Source: Bradyrhizobium sp. 132 (lineage in GTDB: Bacteria > Pseudomonadota > Alphaproteobacteria > Rhizobiales > Xanthobacteraceae). From it: a stretch of 64,000 nucleotides of DNA. The notes below the pieces were generated by a model. That model was not told the DNA's origin. It was given only the letters and a program-made list of their open reading frames with translations, and searched no databases. Of the stretch, positions 51,717-59,787 are shown one piece after another. The stretch is from the NCBI RefSeq assembly GCF_023074185.1, contig NZ_JADPKY010000099.1:62001-126000 (forward strand), in the 5' to 3' direction. Each line of letters opens with the position of its first letter. Position 1 is the first letter of the stretch. Both the position numbers and the translations under genes were made by a program.

Positions 51717-53117
51717 TCAATCCGGCTTCAAGCTTGAACATCGCGACGAAGCCCCGGCAAGCGAGATCTGCACGACGCAACCCGGCCCGGGCAGGATCGT
51801 AAATCGGAAGCCGTGCAGCTTTATAATCGCGTGAACGAGGCTCAGCCCCAGCCCAAGGCCGGGCGCCGCACGACGGGTCCGCTCCGATCGGTAAAAGCGT
51901 CTGGTGACGAGATCTCGCTCCGCTTCAGGGATCCCAGGGCCAGTATCGGTGATACGCACGACGTCGTCGTTTCCAGTGCGGCATAGCCTCAGTTCGACCC
52001 GGCCTCCTTGCGGCGTATATTTCACGGCGTTGTCGACCAGATTGGAAATGGCTTCGAGCAGAAGATCGCGATCGCCCCAAGCGATGATTTCGTCCTTCGC
52101 CTCCACGATCAGAGCGACGCCTTTCCGTTCGGCGAGCGGCTCATAGAGCTCTCCGGCTGCGCGCACGAGTTCCGTTAGAGAGATATCGGCGAATCCCGCC
52201 AAGCGCCTATTCTGATCAATCTCGGCGATACGAAGCAACCCCGTGATCGTGTTAAGCGATCGATCAAGCCCTCCAATGGCCTGTTCAAACACCGTTTGTA
52301 CCTGGTCGAGGCGCATTGCCTCGTCGCGGCCGCGCTCAAGAACCATCCTGACGGACGTCAGCGGCGTGCGTAGATCGTGTGCGATCTGATCTCCGACGCC
52401 GGCGAGCCCGCGGATGAGAGCCTCGATCTCATCTAGCATCGCATTAAACAATATCGCAAACTCATCCAACGGATCGTTCGTGCCCCTCAGCGGCAAGCGC
52501 TCGCGCAAATCCCCTGTCAGGATTTTCTGAACCGATCGGTCAAACAAATCGATACGTGCGCGCGTTGCCCTCCTGCTCATGAAGGCTCCGGCCGCCAATC
52601 CGAAGCACAGGACCGGGACGACACTCAAGGCCATAGCGCTATCCACCGCACTTCCCGCCCGCCTTACTTCGTCGATGCTGCGACCGACGACCAGCGCCGA
52701 TCCATCGTCAAGTCGACGGACAATAGCGCGCGCTACCTTTTCCTCGCGCCCCAAGGCGTCGACGCGTATCATGGCAAATTCCCGAGCGTATCCGGTAGCG
52801 GCCAGCCCAAATGGCAGAGTCTCGACATTGCCGCCGAGGCGGCTGCCATCCTCTGCGAACCGCCCTATGAGATGCACCCGGCGCAGATCCCGCTCGAGGA
52901 ACTGCTGAAACTCCTCATTCAACCGCTGGGCTGGGAGTGTGGAAAAGGCATCGGCCAGATCGGTAATTGCCCGATCGATGTCAACAATCGCCTGGCTGGA
53001 GATCCACCAATGCAAAAATCCCCATGTCAGCAGCAAGCATATCGCACACACTCCTGAAAGCATACTGGCCCAGCGGAAGCTCGTCGACGCCAGTCGCTTA
53101 TGTAGGCTCATTGGCAT
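51717..53117 (-). CDS. Second sensor histidine kinase
   Basis: A 466-residue kinase of the same subfamily as the one at 44189-45583, with two membrane segments (near 18-40 and 160-182), HAMP, H-box GDQIAHDLRTPLTSVRM with His247, N-box SNLVDNAVKYTPQ and ATP lid DTGPGIPEAERDL. It ends just after rpoH (convergent) and its start faces the MarR gene. No response regulator lies beside it. It may cross-phosphorylate the OmpR-type regulator at 43525, or its own partner is elsewhere. Confidence 0.92.
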   Translation of the reverse strand: MPMSLHKRLASTSFRWASMLSGVCAICLLLTWGFLHWWISSQAIVDIDRAITDLADAFSTLPAQRLNEEFQQFLERDLRRVHLIGRFAEDGSRLGGNVETLPFGLAATGYAREFAMIRVDALGREEKVARAIVRRLDDGSALVVGRSIDEVRRAGSAVDSAMALSVVPVLCFGLAAGAFMSRRATRARIDLFDRSVQKILTGDLRERLPLRGTNDPLDEFAILFNAMLDEIEALIRGLAGVGDQIAHDLRTPLTSVRMVLERGRDEAMRLDQVQTVFEQAIGGLDRSLNTITGLLRIAEIDQNRRLAGFADISLTELVRAAGELYEPLAERKGVALIVEAKDEIIAWGDRDLLLEAISNLVDNAVKYTPQGGRVELRLCRTGNDDVVRITDTGPGIPEAERDLVTRRFYRSERTRRAAPGLGLGLSLVHAIIKLHGFRFTILPGPGCVVQISLAGASSRCSSLKPD

Positions 53118-53451
53118 GGCTCAACGCGCAGCTTTCGATACGCTGGCTGCGGCAGAGGGCTGCCTAAACCGACGCGCGATTGATGCCATCATCAGCTGGT
53201 CCGTAGAACGCGCGTGGCATGCGCCGGTTCAGCCTGCATCTCTGGCAGGACTTCAGCGAGTGCTTTGGCAGAGTTGCCTGAGACGATTGAGCTAATCATT
53301 GAGCCTCCGCGGACGAACCGGTCATGTTCACTATGCGCATTGGCGATTTGATCGTGCACGCTTTAAATTATCTTCTTCGATTTTCGTTGTCAAACGCTGG
53401 CGAGTCAATCGCGCGCGATCTATACCAGAGTATAACTTGTGGGAGGTTCCA

Positions 53452-53955
53452 GTGGCGATCCGAAAGAAGCGTCAGATCCGGCAAAAGACCCAAATGAAGC
53501 GCGGTCCCGCGTTGAACGAATTGCTGTGCTTCTCGATCTATTCGGCAGGGCATGCATTCAATCAGTTCTATCGCCCGCTGCTGAGCAGAATCAGACTCAC
53601 GTATCCTCAATACCTGGTGATGGTAGTGCTCTGGGCAAAGGATGACCGCACGGTCAAAGAATTGGGTGAGGCGCTTTTCCTTGAGTCGAACACATTGACC
53701 CCGATCCTGAAGCGGCTCGAAGGAATCGGCCACATCGTCCGCGCGCGTGATCCCGAAGACGAGCGGCAGGTCCGCGTGCGCCTGACGGATCGGGGGCTCG
53801 CGCTGCGTCGCGAAGCCGCGAATATCGTGGCCTGCGCCGAAGAAGCCCTTGGGATGTCCGAGAGCGAACTCGTCAGGGTCCAGCGAGAAGTATCTAACAT
53901 CCGCGACCGGCTGCTGGACTACCGGCGGAAAGTCGATCCCGACTCTCTCCGATAG
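53452..53955 (+). CDS. MarR-family regulator
   Basis: A 167-residue winged-helix repressor, with LTYPQYLVMVVLWAKDDRTV near residue 50, the DNA-recognition helix LGEALFLESNTLTPILKRLE near 75 and the wing RARDPEDERQVRVRLTDRG near 100. It resembles the OhrR/MarR subgroup; a single cysteine near residue 23 (NELLCFSIYSAG) sits where OhrR has its sensor cysteine, so peroxide sensing is possible. I take the GTG at 53452 because GGGAGG is five bases upstream; the longer frame in the same phase is not MarR-like. It may control a divergent or distant gene. Confidence 0.88.
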   Translation: MAIRKKRQIRQKTQMKRGPALNELLCFSIYSAGHAFNQFYRPLLSRIRLTYPQYLVMVVLWAKDDRTVKELGEALFLESNTLTPILKRLEGIGHIVRARDPEDERQVRVRLTDRGLALRREAANIVACAEEALGMSESELVRVQREVSNIRDRLLDYRRKVDPDSLR

Positions 53956-53982
53956 GATGACGAGCGACCAGCGAAGCGCCGC

Positions 53983-54044
53983 TAAATTCGGATTTAATGC
54001 GGGAAACGCGAGTTTAGTGGTCTGAGGTTTCCGGAGATCTATTG
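53983..54044 (+). promoter_or_regulatory. Two-box island promoter of the HWE kinase gene
   Basis: TAAATTCGGATTTA (53983-53996), six bases, GAAACGCGAGTTTA (54003-54016), then 22 bp to the -10 CTATTG (54039-54044). Box spacing is exactly 20 bp. The -10 overlaps the GTG at 54044, so that codon cannot be the translation start, which points to the ATG at 54080. Confidence 0.7.
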
Positions 54045-54079
54045 TGTCCCTTTATCTCCACCAGCCAAAGAGAGATCAG

Positions 54080-54763
54080 ATGGATCGATATCAGCAGGAC
54101 GGGACCTCCGGAATCCTGAGCTTCCCCCCAACTGCCGGCGACAGAGCTCCGCGCGCTCGAATGAACGGCGAAGGCCTCCCTCTTTTGCTCCAGGAGGTCA
54201 ATCACCGGATTCGCAATCTGGTGGCCATGATCGAAGCGGTTCTTGGACAGACGCAATCTCGGACCGTGGACGATTACCGCGAGAAGGTGATCGCCCGAAT
54301 TTCCGGCTTGAGCGACTTTTATGAAGTGATGTACCGATCGGACACAGGGAAAATCGGGCTCGCTGAATTGCTGAAGCAGACGATGCGTTCCTGTTGCGCA
54401 CGAAGCGGTCAGGTCGTCGTGGGCGGACCCGATGTAGAACTTGGATCGAAGTTGGCACTTTGGTTGCACTTGGTCATTCATGAGCTCGCCACCAACGCCA
54501 GGAAATACGGTGCGCTGAGTTCAACAGATGGGACTGTCAATCTCACTTGGGAGGTCCGGCAGGCACTCGGCGCCGCCGGTAAGCTCGCCCTTGTCTGGTA
54601 CGAGGATGGGGGGCCGGAGGTGAAGCAACCCAAGCGCCGCGGTTTTGGTTCGCGCCTGATTACGAAGGCTCTCGACCAATACGGCGAAGTGCAACTCCAC
54701 TTCCGGCCGGCGGGCGTTGCTTGTTCCATGCTCATCGATTTGGATCGAGATGTGGGCACGTAG
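54080..54763 (+). CDS. Stand-alone HWE/HisKA_2-type histidine kinase
   Basis: A 227-residue soluble kinase from the ATG at 54080. The phosphorylation motif is LLQEVNHRIRNLVAMIEAVL near residue 40 (HRxxN). The ATPase domain has the N-box VIHELATNARKYGALSS near 140 and a DGGPEVKQPKRRGFGS G-box. No PAS, GAF or membrane sensor domain is present, so it probably acts with a separate sensor. Related kinases feed the PhyR general stress system in alphaproteobacteria, which would fit this island's stress theme. That link is inference. Confidence 0.88.
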   Translation: MDRYQQDGTSGILSFPPTAGDRAPRARMNGEGLPLLLQEVNHRIRNLVAMIEAVLGQTQSRTVDDYREKVIARISGLSDFYEVMYRSDTGKIGLAELLKQTMRSCCARSGQVVVGGPDVELGSKLALWLHLVIHELATNARKYGALSSTDGTVNLTWEVRQALGAAGKLALVWYEDGGPEVKQPKRRGFGSRLITKALDQYGEVQLHFRPAGVACSMLIDLDRDVGT

Positions 54764-54878
54764 CCGAAGCGCAATGCGGCAACAACGCTCGCCGCGGGAC
54801 CGCGGCTACCCACACCGATTTGTTACTCCGAACCGCAAGAACAACACCTACCTATCGTCTCGCGAAAGGAGTTTCGAC

Positions 54879-55178
54879 ATGAAGATGCTTTCCATTCTTT
54901 GTATCGCTCTCTCCCTTGGCGCTTCAACCAGCACGGCATTTGCCCGCGCCGGCATGGGATCGCCTTCCATGTCCATGACAGGTATGTCTATGACAGGCGG
55001 CGCCTTCGGCACCAGCGCTGCAGCGCCCGGCACCAATTCATTGGGCACAGCGCTTTCGTCAGACACCGTGGGCAACGGCCGCCCTATGAAAGGACCACTG
55101 CTCGGCACCGATCCCGCCATCGACCGGGAGGAAGCGAAGGTCAATAGGACGATGAATTCGATCTGCCGGGGCTGCTGA
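54879..55178 (+). CDS. Small exported Met/Gly/Thr-rich protein
   Basis: A 99-residue protein from the ATG at 54879, with AAAGGA 11 bases upstream. The signal peptide (MLSILCIALSLGASTSTAFA) is followed by a short methionine-rich repeat (SMSMTGMSMTGG) and a Gly/Thr-rich stretch; the C-terminus AKVNRTMNSICRGC has two cysteines. Such Met-rich motifs can bind copper, but this is unproven. Style and context resemble the exported protein at 45701-46282. Confidence 0.72.
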   Translation: MKMLSILCIALSLGASTSTAFARAGMGSPSMSMTGMSMTGGAFGTSAAAPGTNSLGTALSSDTVGNGRPMKGPLLGTDPAIDREEAKVNRTMNSICRGC

Positions 55179-55236
55179 TGGCGCGTCGGCAGTGCCGTGA
55201 GATTGCGTGCAGAGCATGATGATGGGCCAGTGCTTC

Positions 55237-55298
55237 TAAATTCAAATTTAGTCACCTTAAGGCCTATTTAGTAGTCCTACGCCGCAGCCTCCTTACCT
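55237..55298 (+). promoter_or_regulatory. Two-box island promoter of the poxB-cydAB operon
   Basis: TAAATTCAAATTTA (55237-55250), six bases, TTAAGGCCTATTTA (55257-55270), then 22 bp to TTACCT (55293-55298). Box spacing is exactly 20 bp. Positions 55244-55281 equal the citrate lyase promoter at 34 of 38 positions. Confidence 0.75.
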
Positions 55299-55381
55299 GC
55301 CTGCCTAGACGTACAGCGAATTCCTCGGAACAGCGAACGCTGCACTGCGGGCTCGTACTCAATGACTTCCAGGAGGCGCAA

Positions 55382-57121
55382 GTGCCAAGCAAAACTGTTG
55401 CCGATCAATTCGTCGAAACTCTTGCGGCCGCGGGCGTTAAGCGCATCTACGGCGTTGTCGGGGACAGTCTCAACGGCCTGACAGACGCCATCCGTCGGCA
55501 CGGCAAGATCGACTGGATTCATGTCAGACACGAGGAAGTCGCGGCCTTCGCCGCCGGTGCCGAGGCGCATCTGACCGGCGAACTCGCCGTGTGTGCGGGC
55601 AGTTGCGGACCCGGCAACCTTCACCTCATCAATGGCTTGTTCGATTGTCACCGTTCGCGCGTGCCCGTGCTTGCGATAGCGGCGCACATTCCCTCATCTG
55701 AAATCGGCAGCGGCTACTTTCAGGAGACCCACCCGCAAGACCTATTCCGCGAATGCAGCCATTACTGCGAGCTTGTGTCCGGTGCGAACCAGATGCCCCG
55801 CGCGCTGGAGGTCGCGATGCGGGAAGCAGTGGGAAAGCGTGGCGCGTCCGTCCTGGTCATTCCGGGCGATGTTGCCCTGCAGCCGGCCGCGGTGGCCCCG
55901 TCGCCAAAGCGCGCAAACTTGCTTCCGCCTGTTCCCGTCGTTACGCCGGCGCCTGCGGACCTCGACCGCCTGGCGAAACTTCTCAATGGCGCGAGCCGCG
56001 TGACACTCTTGTGCGGCTCCGGGTGCGCGGGCGCGCATGATGAATTGTTGGCACTCGGCGAGCGGCTCAAGGCGCCGATGGTGCACGCATTGCGCGGCAA
56101 GGAACATGTCGAAGGGCACAATCCTTTTGACGTCGGCATGACGGGACTAATCGGCTTTTCCTCCGGGTATTACGCCATGCGCGACTGCGACGTGTTGCTA
56201 ATGCTCGGAACGGACTTTCCTTACAGGCAATTCTACCCGGAAGCAGGCGGCACGCGCATCGGACAGGTGGATCTTAGGCCAGAGAATATCGGCCGCCGTG
56301 CCGCGGTGGATGTAGGCGTGGTCGGCGGCGTACGCGAGACGCTTGCGGCATTGCTCCCAATGCTCAATCAGAAGTCCGACGCCGCGCATCTCGCGCAAGC
56401 CCAGCGAGACTATGCCAAGGCGCGCAAGGCGCTCGACGAACTTGCCGTAGGCAGGCCCGGCAAGGGGCTGATCCATCCCCAGCAGATCGCGAAGGCGATC
56501 AGCGACCAGGCGGCCGAGGATGCGGTTTTCACCTGCGATGTCGGCCTGCCAACCGTGTGGGCCGCCCGCTATCTCGCGATGAACCGCAAACGCCGGCTGG
56601 TCGGTTCGTTCTGGCACGGCTCGATGGCCAATGCCATGGCCCAGGCTCTCGGTGCGCAGGCCGCCTATCCCGGCCGACAGGTGATCTCGCTCTCAGGCGA
56701 CGGCGGCTTCACGATGCTGATGGGAGATTTCCTCACCCTCGCCCAGCACGGTCTTCCGGTGAAGGTGGTGGTGTTCAATAACAGTGCGTTGGGCTTCATC
56801 GAGCTGGAGCAAAAGTCGACCGGGATCCTGGACTACGGCACCGAGCTGAAAAATCCAAATTTCGCGGCGGTGGCCGAAGCCGCCGGCATACGCGGCATTC
56901 GCCTGGAAGACCCCGCCGACGTCGACAACGGAATTGCCGCGGCCCTCGCCCATGACGGCCCGGTCCTCATCGACGCCGTTGTGAACCGGACGGAGCTCGC
57001 CATGCCACCCTCCGTCACGCTGGAGATGGCGAAGGGTTTTACACTTTACATGGTCAAGGCCGTGATCAGCGGACGCGGCGACGAGGTCGTCGACCTCGCG
57101 AAAACGAATCTCTGGCGTTGA
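55382..57121 (+). CDS. poxB: Pyruvate oxidase / pyruvate:quinone oxidoreductase (PoxB-like)
   Basis: A 579-residue ThDP enzyme. The ThDP Glu is in HVRHEEVAAFAAGAEA near residue 50, FAD-domain blocks run from 185-340, and the ThDP/Mg motif is SLSGDGGFTMLMGDF with NNSALGF near residue 440-465. The length fits PoxB, which oxidises pyruvate to acetate and CO2 and reduces ubiquinone; the C-terminal helix FTLYMVKAVISGRG is where PoxB binds the membrane. The start is a GTG with CCAGGAGG before it. It is 12 bases upstream of cydA, so electrons probably pass PoxB, ubiquinol, then bd oxidase to oxygen. Confidence 0.92.
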   Translation: MPSKTVADQFVETLAAAGVKRIYGVVGDSLNGLTDAIRRHGKIDWIHVRHEEVAAFAAGAEAHLTGELAVCAGSCGPGNLHLINGLFDCHRSRVPVLAIAAHIPSSEIGSGYFQETHPQDLFRECSHYCELVSGANQMPRALEVAMREAVGKRGASVLVIPGDVALQPAAVAPSPKRANLLPPVPVVTPAPADLDRLAKLLNGASRVTLLCGSGCAGAHDELLALGERLKAPMVHALRGKEHVEGHNPFDVGMTGLIGFSSGYYAMRDCDVLLMLGTDFPYRQFYPEAGGTRIGQVDLRPENIGRRAAVDVGVVGGVRETLAALLPMLNQKSDAAHLAQAQRDYAKARKALDELAVGRPGKGLIHPQQIAKAISDQAAEDAVFTCDVGLPTVWAARYLAMNRKRRLVGSFWHGSMANAMAQALGAQAAYPGRQVISLSGDGGFTMLMGDFLTLAQHGLPVKVVVFNNSALGFIELEQKSTGILDYGTELKNPNFAAVAEAAGIRGIRLEDPADVDNGIAAALAHDGPVLIDAVVNRTELAMPPSVTLEMAKGFTLYMVKAVISGRGDEVVDLAKTNLWR

Positions 57122-57133
57122 TGGGAGCCTGCA

Positions 57134-58540
57134 ATGGAATTGACAGCGCTGCTGCTCTCGCGCCTTCAGTTCGCCTTTACCATCTCATTTCACATCATCT
57201 TTCCGTCCTTCACAATAGGCCTTGCAGCGTGGCTCACCGTTCTCGAAGCGCTGCACATTGCCACGGAGCGGCCGGCCTATCGTGTGTTGTTCGAGTTCTG
57301 GCTGAAGATATTTGGCGTCGCCTTCGGTCTCGGCGTGGTCTCCGGAATCGTGATGGCGTTTCAGTTCGGCACAAATTGGAGCGAGCTGTCCCGCATGTCG
57401 GGGCCTATTCAAGGGCCGCTGATCTCCTACGAGAGCTTTACTGCCTTTGCACTCGAAGCGAGCTTCTTCGGAATCCTGTTGTTTGGCCGCTCCCGTGTTC
57501 CGCCGTGGTTCTACCTGTTCGCCACCGCCATGGTCGCCTTGGGAACCACGTTGTCGGCCTTCTGGATCATGGTCAACAACAGCTGGATGCAGGTGCCGAT
57601 GGGCTACACCGTCGAGAACGGCACGTTCGTACCGGTGGATTGGTTCAAAATCATCTTCAGCCCGGTGGTCTGGGTGCGTTTCCCGCACATGCTGCTCGCC
57701 GCCTATCTCACAGGCGCCTTCTGCGTGGCCGCCACCGGCGCGTGGTACTTGCTCAGAAGAATCTACACCGCAGAGGCCCGGATCATGCTCCGGATGGGCC
57801 TCTATCTCGCGGCCGTGTTGCTACCCGTCCAGCTTCTGTTTGGCCATCTAGTCGGCGATTACACGCATGACTACCAGCCGGCGAAGTTTGCCGCGATCGA
57901 AGGCCGCTGGCATGATGAGCAACCCGCGGCCGAGGTCGTTTTCGCACTGCCGGATGAAGCAGCACAGGCCAACCGATACGAGATCAAGATTCCGATCCTC
58001 GGCAGCTTGATCGGCAGCATGAGCTTCAATTCCAGGGAGGTGGGCCTGACCAACTTTCCGCCGCAGAATCGGCCACCGGTGCTGATTCCCTTCTTCGCCT
58101 TCCGCATCATGGTCGGCTGCGGTCTCTTGATGCTGGCGCTGGCATGGTTCGGCTCTTACCAGTGCGGGAAGCGTCGGATTCACCGCAACTCCCTCCTGCT
58201 CTGGTCAATTTTTCTGAGCTTTCCTCTACCATTCATCGCAACGCTAACAGGCTGGTTCACGGCCGAAGTGGGACGCCAGCCCTGGACGATCTACGGTCTG
58301 CTGCGGACCGCCGACGCTGTGACGCCGTTCTTGACGACGCGCGCTGCGGCGACTTCGCTCTTCGTATACTGCGCGGTTTACACATTCATCTTTGTTTTCG
58401 GAGTCCACTACATCTACCGCTTGCTGCGGGCAGGTCCCGCGGGCGGCCTTGCGATCGCGACGGCCGGCATTCCCAACCGTCCCATGTCCGTGGCCGATCC
58501 TGAAGACAACGTCGCCCTTCCTCTTCCCACCGGAGAATAG
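57134..58540 (+). CDS. cydA: Cytochrome bd ubiquinol oxidase subunit I
   Basis: A 468-residue membrane protein carrying the haems, with the b-type His ligands in LLLSRLQFAFTISFHIIFPS near the N-terminus and the Q-loop motif GWFTAEVGRQPWTIYGLLRT near residue 385. The Q loop is short, so this is the cyanide-insensitive (CIO) subtype. It reduces oxygen to water with ubiquinol. It follows poxB and precedes cydB by two bases, so a single transcript from the 55.24 kb promoter is expected. CydA/CydB in alphaproteobacteria support life at low oxygen. Confidence 0.95.
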   Translation: MELTALLLSRLQFAFTISFHIIFPSFTIGLAAWLTVLEALHIATERPAYRVLFEFWLKIFGVAFGLGVVSGIVMAFQFGTNWSELSRMSGPIQGPLISYESFTAFALEASFFGILLFGRSRVPPWFYLFATAMVALGTTLSAFWIMVNNSWMQVPMGYTVENGTFVPVDWFKIIFSPVVWVRFPHMLLAAYLTGAFCVAATGAWYLLRRIYTAEARIMLRMGLYLAAVLLPVQLLFGHLVGDYTHDYQPAKFAAIEGRWHDEQPAAEVVFALPDEAAQANRYEIKIPILGSLIGSMSFNSREVGLTNFPPQNRPPVLIPFFAFRIMVGCGLLMLALAWFGSYQCGKRRIHRNSLLLWSIFLSFPLPFIATLTGWFTAEVGRQPWTIYGLLRTADAVTPFLTTRAAATSLFVYCAVYTFIFVFGVHYIYRLLRAGPAGGLAIATAGIPNRPMSVADPEDNVALPLPTGE

Positions 58541-58542
58541 CG

Positions 58543-59529
58543 ATGGTTATCTTCTGGGTCGCAGTATTAGCAATGAGCATCCTGCTTTACGTCTTGTTGG
58601 ACGGCTTTGATCTCGGCGTCGGCATCCTGTTCGGCACCACCTCCGGCGAAGAGAAACGGCGCCCCATGGTGAGCGCGGTCGCCCCAATCTGGGACGGCAA
58701 CGAAACCTGGCTTGTGAGCGCCGGCGTGGTGTTGTGGGGAGCTTTCCCTCTTGCGTACGCGACGCTGATCTCGGCCTTCTATTTGCCGGTCTTGCTCATG
58801 TTGGCGGGACTAATTCTTCGTGGCGTCGCGTTCGAGTTTCGCTCCAAGGCATTGCGGATGCGGTGGGTCTGGGACGCGGGATTCGCAGGTGGATCCTTGG
58901 TCGCGGCATTCATGCAGGGCCTGATGGTGGGCGCGCTCGTCGAGGGCCTTCCGATGGCAGGCGCACGCTACACCGGCGGCGAGTTCGGCTGGCTCAGTCC
59001 GTTTTCGGTGCTGTGCGGCATCGGCCTTTGTCTTGGTTATTCGCTGCTCGGCGCTTGCTGGCTGGTCAGGAAGTGCGAGGCCGAAGTCCGCGATGCGGCT
59101 TATCGGCTCATTCCCTATCTCTCTGTAGCGCTGCTCGCTTTCCTGATTATCGTGTTCAGCTACGCATTGGCGCAGGACCTTCCGGTTATGACGCGATGGC
59201 TCGACCGGCCTTCCCTGTTTGTCTTTCCAGTGGCCGCCGCACTGGCTGCGGTCACGCTCGCTGCAAGCGTCCGTTTTCGCCAGGATGCATTGCCGTTTCC
59301 GATGGTCGCCCTCATCTTCGTGGCGGCCTTCTGCACGCTCGCGATTTCGTTCTGGCCCTACATGATTCCGTTCGCCATCACCATCGATGACGCCGCCGCC
59401 CCTCACTCGAGTCTCGCTTTCATGTTCTGGGGAGCAGGCCTGTTCGTCTTTCCGCTGATGCTGCTCTACACGGCAATCAACTACTTCGTATTTCGCGGCA
59501 AGATCAGCTCGACAGCCGAGCATTACTAA
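58543..59529 (+). CDS. cydB: Cytochrome bd ubiquinol oxidase subunit II
   Basis: A 328-residue membrane protein with about eight hydrophobic segments. It begins MVIFWVAVLAMSILLYVLLDGFDLGVGILFG, with WDGNETWLVSAGVVLWGAFPLAYAT near residue 50 and SFWPYMIPFAITIDDAAAPHSSLAFMFW near 280, all typical of CydB/CioB. It pairs with CydA. No cydX-like or cydDC genes are nearby. Confidence 0.95.
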   Translation: MVIFWVAVLAMSILLYVLLDGFDLGVGILFGTTSGEEKRRPMVSAVAPIWDGNETWLVSAGVVLWGAFPLAYATLISAFYLPVLLMLAGLILRGVAFEFRSKALRMRWVWDAGFAGGSLVAAFMQGLMVGALVEGLPMAGARYTGGEFGWLSPFSVLCGIGLCLGYSLLGACWLVRKCEAEVRDAAYRLIPYLSVALLAFLIIVFSYALAQDLPVMTRWLDRPSLFVFPVAAALAAVTLAASVRFRQDALPFPMVALIFVAAFCTLAISFWPYMIPFAITIDDAAAPHSSLAFMFWGAGLFVFPLMLLYTAINYFVFRGKISSTAEHY

Positions 59530-59544
59530 AGCGAGAGCTGGCCC

Positions 59545-59787
59545 ATGCTCAAAGAGCTCGGCGCGGGTTCGGCGGCGACCGGCACTGGGGAGTTGATCAG
59601 CCTCGCCATGGCGCGACGGCATGGACTTGGCGGCTGCGCGAAGCGGCCAAGACGCCCTGTTCAACACAATGGCCTGGTGGTGGTCTCGCAGCCCGATCTC
59701 GCCAATTTTCAGAAGCCATTCGCGACGGACACGGATCCTGGCGCGACCTTTGTTGAAGCGATCCGAGATGGCATCCGGGAGGACTGA
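59545..59787 (+). CDS. Hypothetical small protein between cydB and arsB-like
   Basis: An 80-residue frame starting at an ATG 15 bases after cydB and ending where the next frame begins. It has no membrane segment (so it is not CydX), no signal peptide and no family I recognise; the middle is basic (HGLGGCAKRPRRPVQHNG). It could be translated from the poxB-cydAB transcript or be decayed sequence. Confidence 0.35.
   Translation: MLKELGAGSAATGTGELISLAMARRHGLGGCAKRPRRPVQHNGLVVVSQPDLANFQKPFATDTDPGATFVEAIRDGIRED

Noticed and set aside
53350..53385. AT-rich stretch resembling the island box upstream of MarR and the second kinase
   Set aside because: TAAATTATCTTC lacks the TTTA half and the box spacing in either orientation, and no -10 fits.
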